Assembly (NCBI GenBank): GCA_010909165.1
Contig: MU008169.1
Span: forward strand, 868,001-932,000
Reading direction: 5' to 3'
From: Anthoceros angustus
Lineage: Eukaryota; Streptophyta; Anthocerotopsida; Anthocerotales; Anthocerotaceae
Length of the DNA stretch: 64,000 bases
The notes under the pieces were generated by a model. It saw only the letters and a program-made list of their open reading frames with translations. It had not been told where the DNA came from and did no database searches. Position 1 is the first letter of the stretch. Every line of letters starts with the position of its first letter. The translations under genes were made by a program, and so were the position numbers. This document shows, in pieces, positions 31,250 to 43,600 of this stretch.

Positions 31250-33573
31250 ATCCTGCCCTCGGCCCAGAACGGTTTGGCGGTGCACTGTTATGTGCAGTAA
31301 TCTGGTCTCCAAGTATCATTTTGGAACCATCTGGTTCCCTTGTAACTAAGCTCCAACTTGTGCACAGTCTCCGAGCATTCGTCAGCAGATCCAAGACAGA
31401 AGCTCCCCCCTGCTGTCCGAAGGTGCTGATGGTAACCAATGGTTCAACTGCCGCCCTATCTGTTCAGCAGTAGCAAGATCCCCCTGAATTGATGCCGGTA
31501 GCATGTAGAATCGAGCAAATTGCCATGTTCTTCATATCGAGGCTTCGTTGATTTGAGACTCCCAAGACGCTGCCATGCCTCCAGCTTTCAGAAGTTCAGG
31601 CATGTAGCATGCCGACCTGACATCCCGTACTCGACTATTGCACATGGTTTCCTGCTTTCATGCCCCATACTGTTTTTGTCCCTTTTTGTGAGCCGACTGC
31701 AACCTGCAGGCTACCATAGCCTACATATCAGTGAAGCAACTGCGAAGTTATCCGTAGAAGTTTCGGTGTGCAGAAAAAGGGCTTTCACAGGAGGACGCCA
31801 GAAGGATCATAATGCAGCTTGGTCGCCACAGGGGCGGATAAGGGGACATGTTGAATCCGGTCATTCTTTACTATTGTTCGTTAATGCCCATGATGGCAGT
31901 CCGGCACCTGATTCACAATCCCGTTGGTACTGTTCCCTCACTCTGACGTGCGCCCACCATACGCTGTTGCAGGTCAGAAGCAGCTTCCAGAGACAACAGC
32001 CCTGCTGGAGCAGATAGAAAAAACAAAGAGCTCAGCAGCTGCATCAACTGTGCCTACTTGGCAACTTGTGAGGGTAAACGTGCAACCCTGCAATTGGCTC
32101 AACATGTCTGGAAGCTTGGACGATGGATGAACTGTGCAGCAAGATGTCCCTTGCTGTTCCCCGATCCCAACAGCACATACAGATTCTACATACATACTGC
32201 ATACTGTACACTCTCTTTACATCCATGCATGTACATGTAATCCTGGTTTGAGTAGGCTTGAGGAAACCTGAGAGTCGGGTGTTGTCTGTAGGGCCCTGTC
32301 GGAGCGGACAATTCCTGTGGTTGCCGGGGCCTCGGAGAAAGGACCCGACGTAAACCAACAGGAATCGCGGATGTCTGACAATGCAAGCCAAGCCTTTATT
32401 GTTTCTTCCGTTATTCAGCGGCCGCCTGTCCCACGTTGCTTCGAAAATAGAAAACGTAGCGATATCTTGCGCTTGTCCGGATAGGGTGAGCTTGACGCTG
32501 TCAAAGGCGAAACTCTACGTCCGTCGATGCCGTCCCGTGACTTCCCTGAACGGGGACAGGGACCGGACACCGGCCCGGCCCGGGCCTGCCTGCTGCTGCT
32601 GCTGCTTCTGCTGCTACTGCCGCGGCTTGTGCGTGCGAGGGCCGAGGTCGACTCCAGCCGGCCATGGCGACCGTGGCGACTGCAGCTCGCGCTCTGCTTT
32701 CTCCTTTTGCAGTCGCTGCAGGCGCCGAGGAAAGCAAATTGCGACCGGCCGCGTTGGAGATGGCGATGGAGATGGTGTGACAGAAAGGATAAAGCTGTAC
32801 GCGCGGAGCTGATGTCGATGTCTCTCCTTACGAACAAGACAGCTTGAAAGAAGGCTTAGGAAAGCTGAGGAAGCGAAGGAAAGCTGAGGAAGCGCAGGAA
32901 AGCAAAGGGTTCGGTAGCGTGCAGTCACGTTGGTCACATGGATGCGGTTGTGTGGATTTTGGAAAGTTCAAATGCATGGATCGGATTGGATGGCTGCCGG
33001 GGCTTGGGGGCATGGTTTTGTGAAGGAAGGCGTTGAGAGTGTGTGGTTCTGGAGGAGATAGGAGGTTTGAGGTTGAAAGTGCTTCGGTTGGAAGTTTGGT
33101 GGAGTGGAGGAATTGGTGAGGGAGGATTTCATCTCGTGGTTGAGTGTGGGAGCTGTATTTTGGTGAGGGAGAGAGTGTGGGAGCCGCGGCACTGCGATTT
33201 GTGTTCTTGTGTGATGGAGTGAGGGAGTGCGACTGTGGAGGAGGTGGAGTGGATGATATCGTCGTAGCTCGATTTTGTTGCTGGAAGCCAGTTTCAGCTT
33301 TTGACCTCGAAGGAAGCGTAGGTAGAGGATATTCTGTACTGTAGGTTGGTTTTCTGAGCGTTGTTTTTTGTTTCTTTGGCGTGGAGCTTTGTGTTGTGCG
33401 AGTCCGGAGTGCTGCAAGCTTGTCAGCTGGTCTTTTCTTGCCAGGAGGTTGGGAGATGGAGGATGTAGACGTTGGAAGGACTCGAGGCTTGGTACCCTTT
33501 TACCCTGCTTTGTAGCCAGCAGCATTGCGCAGCGTGAGGAGGTTGGACTCTCATTTGTCGGAAGAGGCGCAAA
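31250..33573. other. Intergenic: 3' region of the reductase gene and long 5' region of the GIL1-like gene
   Basis: 31250-32400 has mixed composition and short open frames without domains. A stretch at 31972-32070 after a good acceptor-like tgttgcag reads as a coiled-coil-like peptide, but no partner exon was found. 32400-32850 is very GC-rich with overlapping frames on both strands, a sign of composition rather than genes. 32850-33573 is purine- and T-rich and probably holds the promoter and 5' leader of the next gene. Confidence 0.4.
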
Positions 33574-36500
33574 ATGAAGTCGTCTGTTGCGGCTGAGTAT
33601 ACGTCGGGAAGATCAATGAAGCCTGGTCTGAGCTTTGATGCGAGCAGTTTTACCAACTCGGAAGAAGATTTTCTGACTGTGCTGGAATTTATCTCGAATC
33701 TTGATATTTCTGGAAGTGTAACGTCAGGTTCACCGGTGTTGCAAGGGGAAGAGTTGCTCACTCCAGGGAGGGGAAAGAGCGCGCAAAATAGCGTCGACAG
33801 CGCAGTGGCCTCGCCGTCCAAGTGCAGGAAGGGAAATGGCCGGGGCTTTGCCGAAAGGCCGGTGTCGCCGGCGTCCAAGCACGGGAAAGATGTCGTGGAC
33901 AACTTTTTCTTGAATGAGTCTTTGGCAACCGACAAGGAGGCATTGAATGCCAAGGCAGCTGTTACGGAAGATGGTCCAATAATTCCATCCGCGGCCTGGG
34001 AGGGCTGCCAGGTGGAAAGTGCCAAGTCTGGTTCGCATTGCAGCAGATTGCGGGAGCAAGAGCATGTTAAGAAACGAGGAATGGAGTCTGTTAGCTTGCC
34101 CGAGGAGCGGTATGGCAACGGGGCGGACTCGGTTGGAGCAGCACAATACCAGGAGGCGGTGCTGCCGGATATTCCCAAGCTCGGACTTGTTGGTCTTGAA
34201 GGGGCCAAATGTGCCGATGATTCTATAGCTTGTTCAGAGCCTGTCAAGGGAGCTGCAGGTCTTCAAGTACAGCGAGGCTCTACGCCTTCAAAGGACTCGA
34301 AGAAAGGTGAAGGTCCGGATCCTAGCAGGGAGGTTAATGCCAGCTCAACGCAAAGCCGGAGATACAGTTTACCTAACCGGGCTAGTCTGGAGGTCACTCC
34401 ACCTAAGGGATTAGCCATCCGAACCGCGCAGAGGAGCGGAGGTGAGTTCGAGCGAGGTCCTTCCATTCAGCATCTTACCAGGTGTGAAATGACCCAACCC
34501 TCCTTGCCCGTGTATGCGAAGAAATCAGACATGATGAGAAGGCATAGTACTGACAGTACTCAGAAGTTACATTCCACTCAAGTGGGGTTGCTATCACTGC
34601 CACGGAGATCTGGTTGTACAAATGGGTCCGGACAATGGCGTGACCTGGATCAGTTGTACGAAGAGGTTCGTCTCACGGAAGAAGTCAGGGACGATGTGAA
34701 GCACCGGGCGGTGAGAGGGAAGAAAGCATCGGGAGGTCGTCATCACACTGATGTAGCAACATCATCCGTGAAGGCCTCCAACAGACAGGTATGGGACAAG
34801 CCCGGCCCTCCGGCAGAGCACTCATGTGAGGAGCGGTTCTGGAAGGATAAGCGGCGCACTGATGAGGTGAGCAGGGCAACGGTATCTATCCATTCCAACA
34901 ACCTTGGTGCGAGGACAAGGTCTGGGAGGCACGCCACCTGCGTGGACGACTGCAGTCATGTTGAGCTCGATGCCGGAAAATGCACTGGCAAACGGAGGAA
35001 TGGGTATAGTCTGAATGCACGGCAGGAGGAGATTGTTGCATACAAAAGTTCTGCAGACATACCTGCAGCAAAGGCAAGGTATGACGGAAGCACAGTATCG
35101 AGAAGCGCCAGTGGTTCACGACTGGAATCTAGCACTGCACAACAATCTAATAGTGGAATCATCACCCAAGTATGTCAGCAACCCCTCAGGCCTCAAGAAC
35201 AGAAGCGAGACAGCTACCCCCTGTTCAGTATGGTGAGTGAAGTGTGCTCTTTATGTTGATGGTTACCTCATATGCTTAATGTCTATTCAGATTGAGGTTT
35301 GGCAGATCATGTCATTGATCACATCATGCCTTGTTGTTTTACCAGGTGGACAAGCCAACTCATGTCTTGGACGTTCCCTTTCTCGGTAAGAGAAGTCTGG
35401 TCACTCCTTCTCACCATCCAAGGCTTTCCAATGGATCTGAAATTTCAGAGGCGTGTGATGACTCGCCAAGATCATCCACAGACAGCAATGCCACGTTGAA
35501 GCAGTTGCTGTACTTGCAGAAGTACAGGGAAGTCTGCACGTTGAGACAGGCTCTCCAAGAAGAGGACTCTGATACAGTGTTCAGTAGAAGGAAGGGAAGC
35601 GTCAGTTCACGGAGCAACGGCAGCTGGCACAAAGAACATGTGGTAGACACTGTGTGTTACTGCTATGTCCGGAACTCTTCTGGAAAAGCTATCAGCAGTG
35701 AGAAGACCTCGAAGATCACGCAGAAGCATGTGAACATGACAAGAAGTTTGTCGGATGGCCGGAACATGGGTCTTGACCGTAGTTTGGCATCCCAATCCAT
35801 CTCAATGACATCCCTTTCATCTCATGGTACGGGACTGTCTTTTGGAGAAAGGCGAGTACCAGGGGAGGGGAGAAAAGTATGCAGAGGATGTCCCCAGGAG
35901 AACAGTGCTCCTGCTAGAATATCCTTTGAGTGGAGCACGTCCAAGAAGGGGGACCTGCAAAACAGGTCCTTGCCAGACGGGCTCACACTTCTGGAGAGAG
36001 TTTTCAACGACAATGGGTATTTCCAGAGAAGCAAAGCTGAGAGCACATTATCGAAGGGGAGCACCGTTGAGCACATCGAGCCTGAATCCATAAGATCATC
36101 TTCCAGATGGACCAATACCTTGCCACAATCCACGAAGGTCTCTGCAATGACTCGGCCACAGCAGCACCCAGGGCGGAACAGAGAAAAACTAGGGAGGAGC
36201 AGAACAGAGTGTGTTGCCTGCGAGGCACTCAATTTGGAGGACAGAAGCCGGAGGTATGTAGCCGACTCATCTGACATTCCAGGTGGCTTTAGCACCTGGG
36301 AAGAGACTATGAAGTCTCGGCAGCCGAAAGGTCCACATGTTTCCTCTTTACCATCTCGATCTGAGAAGCAGGGGGAACATCTCAAGCTGGATGAGCGAAT
36401 GGAAGGACAGGGAGGGTCTGACAAAAGGGACCTATTGACAGGCGACGGAGGAACATACGCAGGTGTAGCCACTAAGCTGAGCCCTAGGCATGAAACCCAA

Positions 36501-37634
36501 TGGAGGAAGATGGCTCAACCTTGGATGTCCTACAGAAGTTCCAGATACAGTTTTCCCAGTGATGAGTTGGAAAACGTGGAAAAGTTCCTTCTGGAACCAG
36601 AGTCTTGTCAGTGCGGCCATCGTTTCCCAAGTTCAGGGACTCCATTCGACAAGGAGATATCGAGATCCGTCAATGCTCAGTCTCACTCGAGCAGTCTTGC
36701 ATCGGGCTCAGGTTTGAGCTTTGACTGCCCTCGGCAAAGGGGAAATGGGCAACAGCACAGAAGCCTGAGTCCATGCCAGGACCGGAGGCTTACGATATGG
36801 AGTTTTTACACAGAAGTGACGTTCTTCGAGGGCATAGTGAGGCTTGCCAAAGCCTCTCTTCGCAACTTCTGTGCCTGCCTTATCAACTGCCGGGAGGGAT
36901 TCCTCAACTACGAGAGTCGTGAAGTGGCAGCGTTGCTGCGTAATTTTCTTCCAGAGGCTCAGTTTGCTGAGTCCCAGCATCGGCATTTTGGCATTCAAGC
37001 TTGCCTGAATGACACCATATTTCTCCACTTCCATGAAGAGTCCTACGGGTTGGACCCGGCGAGGTACGCTTTCCCTAGCACCAGATTTCGGAGGGAGGTG
37101 TTCCTTGAGAAGTTCCACCGTCTCTCTTGTGTGTTTCCTGAGCAAGGCATCAACATGCCACACAAGCATGTCCACAACGCCGAGCTCCAAGACTTCTACC
37201 AGTTTTGCAGAAGGAAGCTGAGCATGATACAGAAGAGGATGGGGCTGAAAATCGAGTCATGGCCTCGTCTGCTCCTCCACAGCTTCTTCGATGCCATGAA
37301 GCAAGTGTGGAGAGTGCACAAGCTGGCCTTCTCACTGGAGCCCCCTGCCACCATGCTGTACATTGACAGAGGCACGGACTTCAATGAAACCTACATGGAG
37401 CTGGTGGACATGCACAGCATGATCGGAGACTTCGTCATCTCGGGCGCAAAGTGGAACTTCGTGCCCCACCCTGAGGGAGATTTCCCCTCGGCACGCCGCA
37501 ACCCTCCCCGACCAGACAAGATTCCCGGTCACCCTCCCTCCGAGGCTACAGTGGAGTTCATGGTCATGCCTGGTTTCGAGGTGAAGAGCAAAATCCTGAA
37601 GAGCCAGGTGTATTTGAAACCGAGGACAGCGTGA
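33574..37634 (+). CDS. Large protein with GIL1/IRKI-type C-terminal domain
   Basis: Two exons, 33574-35232 and 35346-37634, with intron GT...CAG in phase 0, giving 1315 residues. About the first 1030 residues are low-complexity, Ser/Arg/Lys-rich and probably disordered, with no domain I recognise. The last 280 or so (about 1035-1315) match the plant domain shared by GRAVITROPIC IN THE LIGHT 1 and IRK-interacting protein. Features include FFEGIVRLAKASLRNFCACL, RYAFPSTRFRREVFLEKFHR and the closing VMPGFEVKSKILKSQVYLKP, which mirrors the family's end. Known relatives act in light-dependent growth direction and receptor-kinase signalling; a role here is inference. The usual N-terminal DUF641 part of GIL1 was not recognised and the protein is much longer than GIL1. 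Confidence 0.75.
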
Positions 37635-38212
37635 TGAGAGAGACAAGCCGGCTTGTTTGGCTGTTTGGCTGGGATACAGTAGACTAGTTTAGCCTTTATA
37701 ACTGAGCAGCAGGAAAAGCAGCCTCTCACAAACCTCCTGTTGCTCTTCCCACCCTACTATCTATGTATTTCATTAAGTACTAGTCTGCCTAACTGTACAG
37801 CATTGTTCTTGACAGCAAGAACGCAGCCCCGTCCTAATCGGTGCTGCAAGAGATACCTACACACCTACCTGCCTACCTGCCTGTGCAACAGTCATCCAGC
37901 GAGCACGAAATCGCAGCAGCCTTGTCAATTACAGTCCAAGTCCTCTCCTAGTTCGCAGCCATAACTTGCTTGCTTGCACCCATAAGGGCAAGGCTGAGCA
38001 GAACATGTCCATGTCCACGTCCATGATGAGCACCAAAAAGCAACAAAAAAAAGCGAACAAAGAGCAGAGGCGAACAGCATGAGCCCTCCCTAACCTTCCT
38101 TTCCCTTCCCTTCCCTTCCCTTCTCTTCCCTTCCGGGCAGCAAGCCGGTGGGCGAAGCTTCCCGGAAGCTTCGCAGGTGGGCGAAGCTTCCTGGAAGCAG
38201 GCAATTCTTTGA
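37635..38212. other. 3' regions of two convergent genes; CCCTT repeat
   Basis: The GIL1-like gene and the minus-strand 38213-38782 gene end toward each other here. A CCCTT/TTCCC microsatellite lies at about 38096-38132. A 25-bp word (gtgggcgaagcttcccggaagc) occurs twice at about 38150-38199. No gene is visible. Confidence 0.45.
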
Positions 38213-38782
38213 TCAGGAGGAAGAAGAAGAAGAATTGAACACCCTCTCGGCCAACTCCAAGCACAGCGGCTCAGGCGCAAGAACGCACAGATTGTCGATA
38301 TCCACGGTGACGCGGGGCCTCAAGACCCTTCTGCGCACGCTGGGCGAGAAGGTGGCGGTCCTGGCGCCGCCCTCCTTGTAAATCACATCCAATTCCAGCA
38401 AATTCACTTCGAATCTGCAGCGGCACTTGCCATCCGGGTGCGGGAAGATGGGCTCCTCCACGCGCCTCAGAATTGCGTCGAACCAGGCGGCGGCGCCGTG
38501 TCGCAGGTGGTCCACCGTCGGGTGGGCCACGAACACCATGCACTCGTCTCCGGGCTCGATCTTGCTGGCGTGGTGCCTGCATCCGCTGGTGGGAAGCATT
38601 TTGGACCTGGGCCGTAAATTCTCCACGTTCACGTCCTCGTCCTCCTTCTCCGTGAACGTCCTGAAGCGCACCCTGTAAGTCCGAGGACCCACCTTCCTCA
38701 GCAGCTTGCAATCCCACCAGGAGCCCTCCACCATCGCCTCAATCTTTTGCCTCCGTACGGCCCTCCGGGGCGTGCGCCCCAT
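38213..38782 (-). CDS. Small protein resembling the CLASSY N-terminal (SAWADEE/tudor-like) domain
   Basis: A single exon of 189 residues, ATG at 38780-38782. The fold-level pattern follows the N-terminal domain of Arabidopsis CLASSY proteins and, more loosely, the SAWADEE domain of SHH1. It has an IEAMVEGSWWD start, an RVRF strand, ENLRPRS, a PGDECMVFVAHP strand, WFDAILRR, and the metal-ligand-like PHPDGKCRCRFEV with conserved Pro-His, Cys-x-Cys and Phe. The closing VTVDIDNLCVLAPE matches the strand that ends that domain. In CLASSY and SHH1 this region takes part in Pol IV recruitment or reading histone marks; here it stands alone without an ATPase. The tail is a run of six Ser after Asn. Agenet or other tudor-like proteins are the alternative. 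Confidence 0.6.
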   Translation of the reverse strand: MGRTPRRAVRRQKIEAMVEGSWWDCKLLRKVGPRTYRVRFRTFTEKEDEDVNVENLRPRSKMLPTSGCRHHASKIEPGDECMVFVAHPTVDHLRHGAAAWFDAILRRVEEPIFPHPDGKCRCRFEVNLLELDVIYKEGGARTATFSPSVRRRVLRPRVTVDIDNLCVLAPEPLCLELAERVFNSSSSSS

Positions 38783-40611
38783 CCTCGATCCCTCCTCCTG
38801 CTACCCTACGCTTGCTCAAGGGAGGCGCGCCGCCGTCGGGGCCTTCGTCTTGCCTGCGGGATCTCTCGCTTCTGCTTCTAGTTTAGTGCCACCATGGAAC
38901 TCGCCAGACTTCTTCTTCCCCCCCGTTTCCCCCGTTGGAAGCGCTCCAAGTATACATATGGTCCCAGTCCTAGTGGAAGTACATCTATTACTCGCACTGC
39001 GCGCTCGGGACAGGCCTCTCCACGGCTTCTACAATCACCGCAAACGTCATTTCCAAATGTGTTTTTCGCCATTGCCCGATGGTATACTTAATCAACGGAC
39101 ATCCATGTCGCCCATCATGGAATGGAGAAACACACGGTGGCAACCATCGATGTCTCGGATGGGATCCAATGAAGATTAGGACGCGACGGAGGGGGAGATC
39201 AGGATTTCTGTTGAGCAGAAAGTTTGAACCTTCCCAACCTCCCTTCCCATCTCCCGCCCTTCTCGTCAAGTGGTCTTGCGCCTTAGACCTCACCAGTTGA
39301 ACGCGAGTTGAACGCACCCAGAATTTGTTCGTCTTCAAATGCTCTCGAACCCTGGAATTCACATCATGGAGTTCCGCGCGCGTAGATTAATTCATCCTCA
39401 AGTGTTCTCACACCTTAGAACTCACACTAGGGAGTCTAGCGCACTCTGGACGAGAACGTAATATCAAACACAATCAAACATTACGATTACGAGGGTGGTT
39501 TTACACAGACAATCCATTAAGAAGATGCTTTGCTAGAGAACAAAGTGATTGAAGAGAATGTTACGACACTAAACATGACTCAAAAGGGGTGTGATCATTT
39601 CTTTTCTATTTTGTGACGTTTTTCAACAGGGTGTTTATTACTTTCCAAAAATATATACCTTGACGATGATTTTAGTGGTATGTAGGCCATTCAATGGTGG
39701 ACATGAATCTTCATAATGTACTGTGGTAAACAAGTGAAGAGTAAACGTTAGTAATAGACGAGATGGGGAATCCCATCTACCCCTGAAGACGGAGGAGGAA
39801 CAACCCAAAAAGGGCTAATAGAGGGTAAACAAGTTGATGGTTATTTCTTTCCTTGTATACAAATATAAAATAATTTTTTAAAATAAAAATTTTAAAATAA
39901 AAATTTTAAAATAAAATTTTTATTAAAAAATTATTATGAAATTGTTTTAAAAATAATTCTCGCTCTAACATGGAAGAAACGAGTCTGCAAACATATGTAC
40001 CTACACCGTGGTGGATCCGACATGTTTTAGGAAGCGTGCGCCATTGGTTTGTCATTGTATGATCAAACACGGATACTTTACATACGCAGTCAATGAAGCA
40101 AGTCCCCATGGTTTCAATGCTTGTTAGTCGAACCAGGGATGTTTTGCTTGGATGTTTTTCTACACGGGTGTGTTAAATTGCGTCAACAAACTCTTTTGAC
40201 AGTGGCTGTGACGATCCGTGGATGGCGTACTTATCGGCTGGACAGACGGCCTGTGATCCCTTACAAGGGGCTCCATAGAGGATCGTTTGTCGCAAGCTTT
40301 TTGTCCTGCTCAGCGAATCCACATCACCAGAAACCCTGCCTCGCTTATCAGAGCAGAGGTTTTCGGGGTTTAGATTTGCCTTGCTTTCACACATCAAAAT
40401 GAATTCATGGTGAGCAGTTTGCACACTGTCGATTACCTAGACAGGGCCACCACAAATCTTGCTGTATTTGACGACAATAGCCTTTGAGCTTTCGGAAGAA
40501 TCATCTCAGCCACTTCCCAGAGAACAGGGATCGGGTGTGCTGTTGACGGCATCTTACACAGCTAGCTTTCGGCTGTGCTACACAAATGATCTTGGTTTCA
40601 CCCACACGGTC
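38783..40611. other. Intergenic, GC-rich left, AT-rich right; no gene seen
   Basis: 38783-39300 is moderately GC-rich with short open frames on both strands and no domain; it is the likely promoter side of the 38213-38782 gene. 39290-39440 holds two decayed copies of a roughly 75-bp word (gttcgtcttcaaatgctctc / attcatcctcaagtgttctc). 39840-39950 is an aaataaaattt-type low-complexity run. The remainder has no coding signal. Confidence 0.4.
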
Positions 40612-43600
40612 TTATGTTTCAGAATTTCGATGTTTGTTATCCCCAACCACAAAAGTATGAACCTGGCCGTCCATGTCTGTCCACCAGCTCTGACCTGGCT
40701 GCTTCCAGGCCCCCATTCTCAATCTCATGGCATGCATCTCCTGGGCCTGCTCCCACATCTTGGCACCGGTGTATATGTTTGACATCATCACATATGCTGC
40801 CGCGTCTTCCTTCTCTAACTTAACTGCTTGGTCAAAAGCATGGCGTCCCACCTTCACGTTGCCCCACTTTTGACAAGCACACAAGAGTGTGTACCAAACA
40901 GCAGCATCAGGTAGTACAGGCATTCTCACTACTAAAGCTAGAGCCTCATCCAGTTGGCCTGCACGACCCAGGAGATCCACCATGCATGTATAGTGCTCCA
41001 TGGTGGGGGTGATCCCGTAGAGCCTGCTCATAGTCTCGAAGTACTCTCGCCCCTTGTTCACGAGACCTGTATGACTGCATACCATTAGTACACCAAGGAA
41101 CGTGATGCCATCCGGCTGTATGCCATGCTCTCTCATTCTGAGAATCAAGTCAAAGACCTCTCTACTGTCTCCTTGGCAGCTGTATCCTGCAATGAGTGCA
41201 TTCCAGGTGACCACATTCCGTTCGGGCAATGCCTTGAACACCTTCTCTGCTTCAACCATGCTCCCAGACTTCCCGTACATGTTTATCAAACTGCTGGCCA
41301 CAAAGACATCCGATTGAAGCCCTTGTTCTTCAATTCGTGCATGTACCTGCCTTCCCAGATGCAAAGCCGCTACATTTGCACAGGCCTGCAGCAGGCACAC
41401 GAATGTCATGGAGTTGGTTGAAGCCATGCCATCTTCTAGCATACCAAAGTAAAGATGAAGGGCATTGTGTCCAGAGGATCCTGGTATCATGGCATTCCAA
41501 GGCACAACATCTTTCTGACCAAGTCTATCGAACACACTCTCAACATCCTCTGGGCTGCAACGGGGGCCCAAACTTGCACAAGCCTGCAGGACGCATGCAA
41601 ACGTCACAGAATCAGGTCCAACGATGCCTTCCTCTTGCATTGCACAGTAAAGAAGAAGGGCTTCCTTGCCCATACCCAGTTGGGCATACGCACCTATCAT
41701 GGCAGTCCAGGTCACCACATCTTTTTGACTAAGTCCGTCAAACACTCTCTGAGCATCCTTTAGACTGCCACACTTTGCATACATGCTTACTAAACTGTTG
41801 GCTACAAGCAAGTCAGCTTGATGTCCTTGTTCTCTGATTTGCATATGAAGATGCCTGCCCATCTCCAAAGCTAGGGCCCCCACGTTTGCACATGCCTGCA
41901 GGAGGCACACAAAGGTCACAGAATTGGGCATATTGCTGCCTTCTTCTTGCATTTTGCTGTAAATATGAAAGGCTTCCTGGGCCATACCCACCTGGGAATA
42001 CCCTCCAATCATAGCATTCCACGTCAACAGATCTTTGTGAACGGCTCCATCAAATGTTATCTTGGCATCTTCCAAGCTGCCGCACTTTGCATACATGTGT
42101 ATTAAACTGTTGGATACAACCAGGTCGCCTTGAAGCTCTTGTTGTCTAATTTGCTCATGCAGCTGCCTCCCCTTGTCCAACGCTTGGGAGCCCATACTTG
42201 CACATGCCTGCAGCAGGCACACAAACGTCACAGAATCAGGTACAGCCATGCCATCCTCTTCCATAGCACTGTAAAGACAAAGGGCTTCCTTGCCCATGCC
42301 CTGCTGGGAATGCCCTGCGATTAGAGCAGTCCACGTCACCACATCTTTCTGACCAAGTGCATCAAACACTCTCTGAGCATCCTTGAGGCTGCCACACTTT
42401 GCATACATGTTTACCAAACTGTTGGCTACAAGCCCATCAGTTTCATGTCCTTGTTCTCGAATTTGTGCATGAAGATGCTTGCCCATCTCCAAAGCAGGAG
42501 GGCCCCCACCTGCACATGCTTGCAGGAGGCATACAAATGTCACAGCATTGGGTGTAACCAAACCTTCCTCTTGCATAGCGATGTAAAGATCGAGAGCTTC
42601 CTGCACCATGCTTTGCTGGCTATATCCTGCTATTATGGCACTCCACGTCACCACATCCTTGTCGCAAAGTCCGTCAAACACGCCCCGAGCATCCTCAAAA
42701 CTGCCACACTTTGCATACATGTTTATCAAACTGTTGGCTACGACCACATCACTTTGATGTCCTTGTTTTGTAATTTGTGCATGAAGCTGCTTTCCCCTCT
42801 TCAAGGCAGCGGTGCCCACAGTTGCACATGCCTGCAAGAGGCACACAAACGTCACAGGGGTGGGTACAGCCATTCCTTCTTCTTGCATAAGACTGTAGAG
42901 GTCAAGCGCTTCCTGCCCCAAGCCCTGCTGGGAATATCCTGAAATGAGAGCAGTCCATGTCACCACATCCTTGTGATGAAGTCCGTCAAAGACTCTCTGA
43001 GCATTCTCCAAGCTTCCACACTTTGCATACATGTTTACCAAACTGTTGGCTACGAAGACATCACCTTCATGTCCCCGTTCTCTTATTTGCGCATGGAGCT
43101 CCTTCCCCGTCTCCAATGCTGGGGTGCCCATACTTGCACATGCCTGCAGGAGGCAAAGAAATGTCACAGTATTCGCCATAGCCACACCTTCTTCTTGCAT
43201 AACACCGTAGAGACGAAGGGCATCCTGTCCCATTCCCTGCTTGGCATATCCTGCTATCAAGGTAGTCCACGTTACAACATCTTTTTCCCCAAGTTCGTCA
43301 AAAACTCTTTGGGCGTCTTCCAAGCTGCCACACTTTGCGTACATGTCCACCAAGCAATTACAGACAAACAGATCAGGCTCAACTCCACTGGCAAACAGAT
43401 CAGCATGCAGCTCCAGACCAGTTTGCAAGTCTGCTCCCCTTGCACAAGCCTGAAGTGTTGCCACAAACACATGGCCATCTGGCTTCGCTCCTGACCTCCG
43501 CATTTGACGATACAGTTGGATAGCCTGCTTGTCTTGTCCCTCTTTGACATGCGCGGAAATAATGGAAGACCACATGAAGGCGTCAGGGTTGGCAGCCACG

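Noticed and set aside
32381-32937. Long overlapping open frames on both strands in a very GC-rich stretch
   Set aside because: Low-complexity Ser/Arg/Gly translations in every frame, no domain, no splice support; a composition effect.
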